A program made the position numbers and the translations under genes. Below are positions 63,755-64,000 of a DNA stretch of 64,000 bases, piece after piece. Under the pieces are notes generated by a model. That model was not told the origin of the DNA and did not search any database. It saw only the letters and a list, made by a program, of their open reading frames with translations. Source of the DNA: Aliamphritea spongicola (lineage in GTDB: Bacteria > Pseudomonadota > Gammaproteobacteria > Pseudomonadales > Balneatricaceae); assembly GCA_024347235.1 (NCBI GenBank), contig AP025283.1, positions 496,001-560,000 on the forward strand. The letters run 5' to 3'. Within the stretch, counting starts at the first letter, position 1, and each line of letters begins with the position of its first letter.

Positions 63755-64000
63755 ATGGAACTGATTCGAGGCCTGCACAATCTCCGTGATACGCACCGTG
63801 ACTGCGTCGCGACGATTGGTAATTTTGACGGTGTACATCTGGGACACCGCCAGGTGCTGGCTCAGTTACAGCGTAAAGCTGCTGAGCTGCAGCTGCCATC
63901 AGTGGTTATTATCTTTGAGCCTCAGCCTCAGGAGTTTTTCTGTGGTGATAAGGCGCTGCCCCGGGTAACGCGCTTTGGAGAAAAGTACGTCTGCTGGAAC
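63755..64000 (+). CDS. ribF: Bifunctional riboflavin kinase / FAD synthetase RibF, 5' part
   Basis: Opening of RibF, cut by the right edge. MELIRGLHNLRDTHRDCVAT precedes IGNFDGVHLGHRQVL, the adenylyltransferase GNFDGxHxGH signature, and then VVIIFEPQPQEFF. A frameshift near 63975 disturbs the expected LREK segment. Located 98 bases after murJ, the conserved position before ileS-lspA in many relatives. Confidence 0.93.
   Translation, partial: MELIRGLHNLRDTHRDCVATIGNFDGVHLGHRQVLAQLQRKAAELQLPSVVIIFEPQPQEFFCGDKALPRVTRFGEKYVCWN

Overview
The window comes from the chromosome of a Gram-negative gammaproteobacterium, most likely a marine member of the Oceanospirillales (Oceanospirillaceae-like). The evidence is the lipid A and core LPS genes (lpxL-type, msbA, hldE, waaA, gmhA), the cyaY / lptM-lysA-dapF-DUF484-xerC-yigB neighbourhood, hslR-hslO-pckA, the divergent uvrA/ssb pair with a LexA box, pspF/pspABC with a sigma-54 promoter, fabBA, and ispB / rplU-rpmA-obgE-proB / rpsT / murJ-ribF. 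No rRNA, tRNA, CRISPR array, insertion sequence or prophage was seen. Genus is not decided by the sequence.

A property of the data dominates the reading. About 50 of the roughly 70 genes, including essential ones (msbA, waaA, dapF, uvrA, ssb, obgE, murJ, fabA), are broken by one or more frameshifts. Nearly every break lies in or beside a homopolymer run and is repaired by adding one or two bases. After repair the lengths become multiples of three and match the families (uvrA 940 aa, hutU 556 aa, dapF 276 aa, pspA 224 aa). I treat these as under-called homopolymers in the sequence, not pseudogenes, and annotate each gene as one CDS spanning its breaks.

Layout. (1) 1-13.5 kb is an LPS region: a YrbL-like kinase fragment, two glycosyltransferases, a minus-strand operon (LpxL-type acyltransferase, LtaS-like sulfatase-fold transferase, InaA/WaaP-like kinase), msbA-hldE and waaA, with a Nudix-like protein, an aldo/keto reductase and an FAD oxidoreductase in between. 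(2) 13.5-25.5 kb: gmhA, cyaY, a DsbA-like/GGDEF fusion, lptM-lysA-dapF-DUF484-xerC-yigB, small unknowns, nudE, yrfG-hslR and hslO. (3) 25.8-30.1 kb: pckA and a membrane PAS-GGDEF-EAL protein. (4) 30.3-39.6 kb: a complete histidine-utilisation locus, hutF divergent from hutC-hutU-(MIO-less HAL paralogue)-hutH-hutI-hutG, with two TGTA-N2-TACA operators. HutF plus HutG implies the route through N-formylglutamate. (5) 39.6-42.4 kb: an XRE regulator divergent from a membrane fatty-acid desaturase and a signal-less PhnD-like protein, separated by an AT-rich gap holding a perfect inverted repeat. (6) 42.3-55.2 kb: uvrA/ssb, a RmlD-like protein, sirB2, moaA, an AsnC regulator divergent from a DMT transporter, acyltransferase-moaC-plsC, and the psp system. 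(7) 55.2-64 kb: fabBA, ispB, rplU-rpmA-obgE-proB, rpsT, murJ and the start of ribF.

The observations most worth following are the histidine-ammonia-lyase paralogue that lacks the whole Ala-Ser-Gly MIO triad next to an intact hutH, the thioredoxin-fold/GGDEF fusion inserted beside cyaY, and the XRE-desaturase-PhnD module.
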